DNA of 5,303 nucleotides, taken from NCBI GenBank assembly GCA_012838715.1, contig DUOR01000193.1, forward strand, positions 1 through 5,303, written 5' to 3'. The DNA is from Actinomycetales bacterium (GTDB lineage Bacteria; Actinomycetota; Actinomycetes; Mycobacteriales; Mycobacteriaceae). This document shows positions 4,613-5,303 of the stretch, piece by piece (position 1 is the stretch's first letter; every line of letters starts with the position of its first letter). Under the pieces are notes generated by a model that saw nothing but the letters and a program-made list of their open reading frames with translations, did not search any database and was not told where the DNA came from. The position numbers and the translations under genes were made by a program.

Positions 4613-5303
4613 ATGACCGCGCCCGTCGCCGAGCTGCCGTCGGCAAGCATCGGCCCCCACCCCGCCTTCCGCCTGCCCGTCACCCCGGCGGGCCGGCTGC
4701 ACCACCAGATCCGCCTGCAGTGGCCGGTGACCCGCCCCGAGCTGGCGGAGTCGACCGGCCTGTCGCAGCCGACGGTGGCGCGCGGCGTGAAGGCGCTGAT
4801 TGAGGCGGGGCTCATCGCGGAGCGCCCGGACCTCATCACCGGCCGCGGCGGCGGCCGCCCGCGGGTGCCGCTGGCACCGACGGAACCACCGTGGCTGCAC
4901 GTCGGCGCGCACCTGGGCCTGAAGACCACCCGCCTGGCCATCTTCGACACCGTCGGCCGCGTCCTGCGCGAGACGGAGCTGCCGCTGGAGCTCGACGACC
5001 TCGACGCGGCGGAGGCCCTCGACCACGTCATCGCCGGCATCCACCGCCTGCGCACGGGCCTGGTCCGCCCGTTGCGCACCGCGGGCGTGGCACTGGCCGG
5101 GCACGTCGCCGCCGACGGCACCGTCACCTCCCGCTCCTACGGCTGGGAGCGGTTCCCCCTGGTCGACGCGCTTTCCGACGGCCTGGGCATCCCCGCCCTG
5201 GCCGCGCCCCACGTCGCCGCGATGGCGGCCTCGGAGCTGGGCGTCACCCCGTTGGCGGGCCCGGCGGCCAGCGGCGTCCCGGCGGGCCTGTACTTCTACG
5301 CCC
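4613..5303 (+). CDS. ROK-family transcriptional regulator, partial at the window edge
   Basis: This is a DNA-binding repressor or activator of the NagC/XylR class; the first 230 residues are present and the frame is still open at the edge. Residues about 25-75 form a winged helix-turn-helix (VTRPELAESTGLSQPTVARG at 39-58 is the HTH, then VKALIEAGLIAERP). A Gly/Arg-rich wing, TGRGGGRPRVPL (76-87), follows. From about residue 95 the ROK sugar-kinase-like domain begins, VGAHLGLKTTRLAIFD. The DxGGTK phosphate motif of true ROK kinases is absent, and the position of their catalytic Asp (NDANAA-type) reads APHVAAMAA (198-206), so the domain probably senses a ligand but does not phosphorylate it. 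ATG 4613 is preferred over in-frame ATGs at 4601 and 4604, which lie inside the predicted -10. From memory, a ROK gene sits beside mshA in mycobacteria (Rv0485) and corynebacteria; this may be that gene. Any zinc-binding CxCGxxGC motif would lie beyond the window. Confidence 0.88.
   Translation, partial: MTAPVAELPSASIGPHPAFRLPVTPAGRLHHQIRLQWPVTRPELAESTGLSQPTVARGVKALIEAGLIAERPDLITGRGGGRPRVPLAPTEPPWLHVGAHLGLKTTRLAIFDTVGRVLRETELPLELDDLDAAEALDHVIAGIHRLRTGLVRPLRTAGVALAGHVAADGTVTSRSYGWERFPLVDALSDGLGIPALAAPHVAAMAASELGVTPLAGPAASGVPAGLYFYA

Noticed and set aside
1..5303. CRISPR arrays, tRNA/rRNA genes, insertion sequences or integration sites
   Set aside because: No regularly spaced repeats, transposase-like frames or tRNA-like folds were seen. 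Base composition and codon use look even across the window.

Overview
The window is very GC-rich, with G or C at nearly every third codon position. Its gene content points to an actinobacterium of the Corynebacteriales, most likely a high-GC Corynebacterium. The evidence is a corynebacterial-type heme-binding lipoprotein (HmuT) with the expected heme ligands, a DtxR-like box in front of it, and a ROK-family regulator a few genes away. From memory, Corynebacterium glutamicum carries hmuTUV and the mshA/ROK region within a few genes of each other. The species cannot be named from this sequence.

Layout. Left block, minus strand (1-1549): a heme ABC-transport operon, with hmuT first and a FecCD-type permease (hmuU-like, cut by the window edge) overlapping it by four bases. 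Regulatory interval (1550-1715): two divergent promoters with overlapping footprints, a 19-bp DtxR-like site, a second inverted repeat around it, and a strong hairpin in the hmuT leader. Middle block, plus strand (1716-3314): a small lipoprotein that I read as a neocarzinostatin-type immunoglobulin-like fold, followed after 9 bp by an NAD-type isocitrate/homoisocitrate/isopropylmalate dehydrogenase-family enzyme. Right block: two minus-strand genes, an S4-domain RNA-binding protein with an acidic tail and a two-domain VOC (glyoxalase-fold) protein. The VOC gene converges on the dehydrogenase with 9 bp between the stop codons. At the right edge, divergent from the S4 gene, lies the start of a ROK-family repressor gene. 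It has a clear promoter, an apparently leaderless start and a perfect operator-like palindrome between -35 and -10. No gene-free stretch exceeds 300 bases; the longest is the 166-base hmuT/lipoprotein interval.

How it fits together. HmuT would capture heme outside the membrane and pass it to the HmuU permease. The ATPase gene should lie just beyond the left edge. The lipoprotein shares the iron-type control region with hmuT and sits where htaA lies upstream of hmuT in the classical corynebacterial locus, so it is a candidate new heme or iron surface component. The dehydrogenase is probably co-transcribed with it. The S4, VOC and ROK genes look like ordinary chromosomal neighbours with no evident link to heme.

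There are no RNA genes, insertion sequences, CRISPR arrays or phage signs. The most notable item is the lipoprotein with its shared promoter region; the ROK promoter/operator is second.
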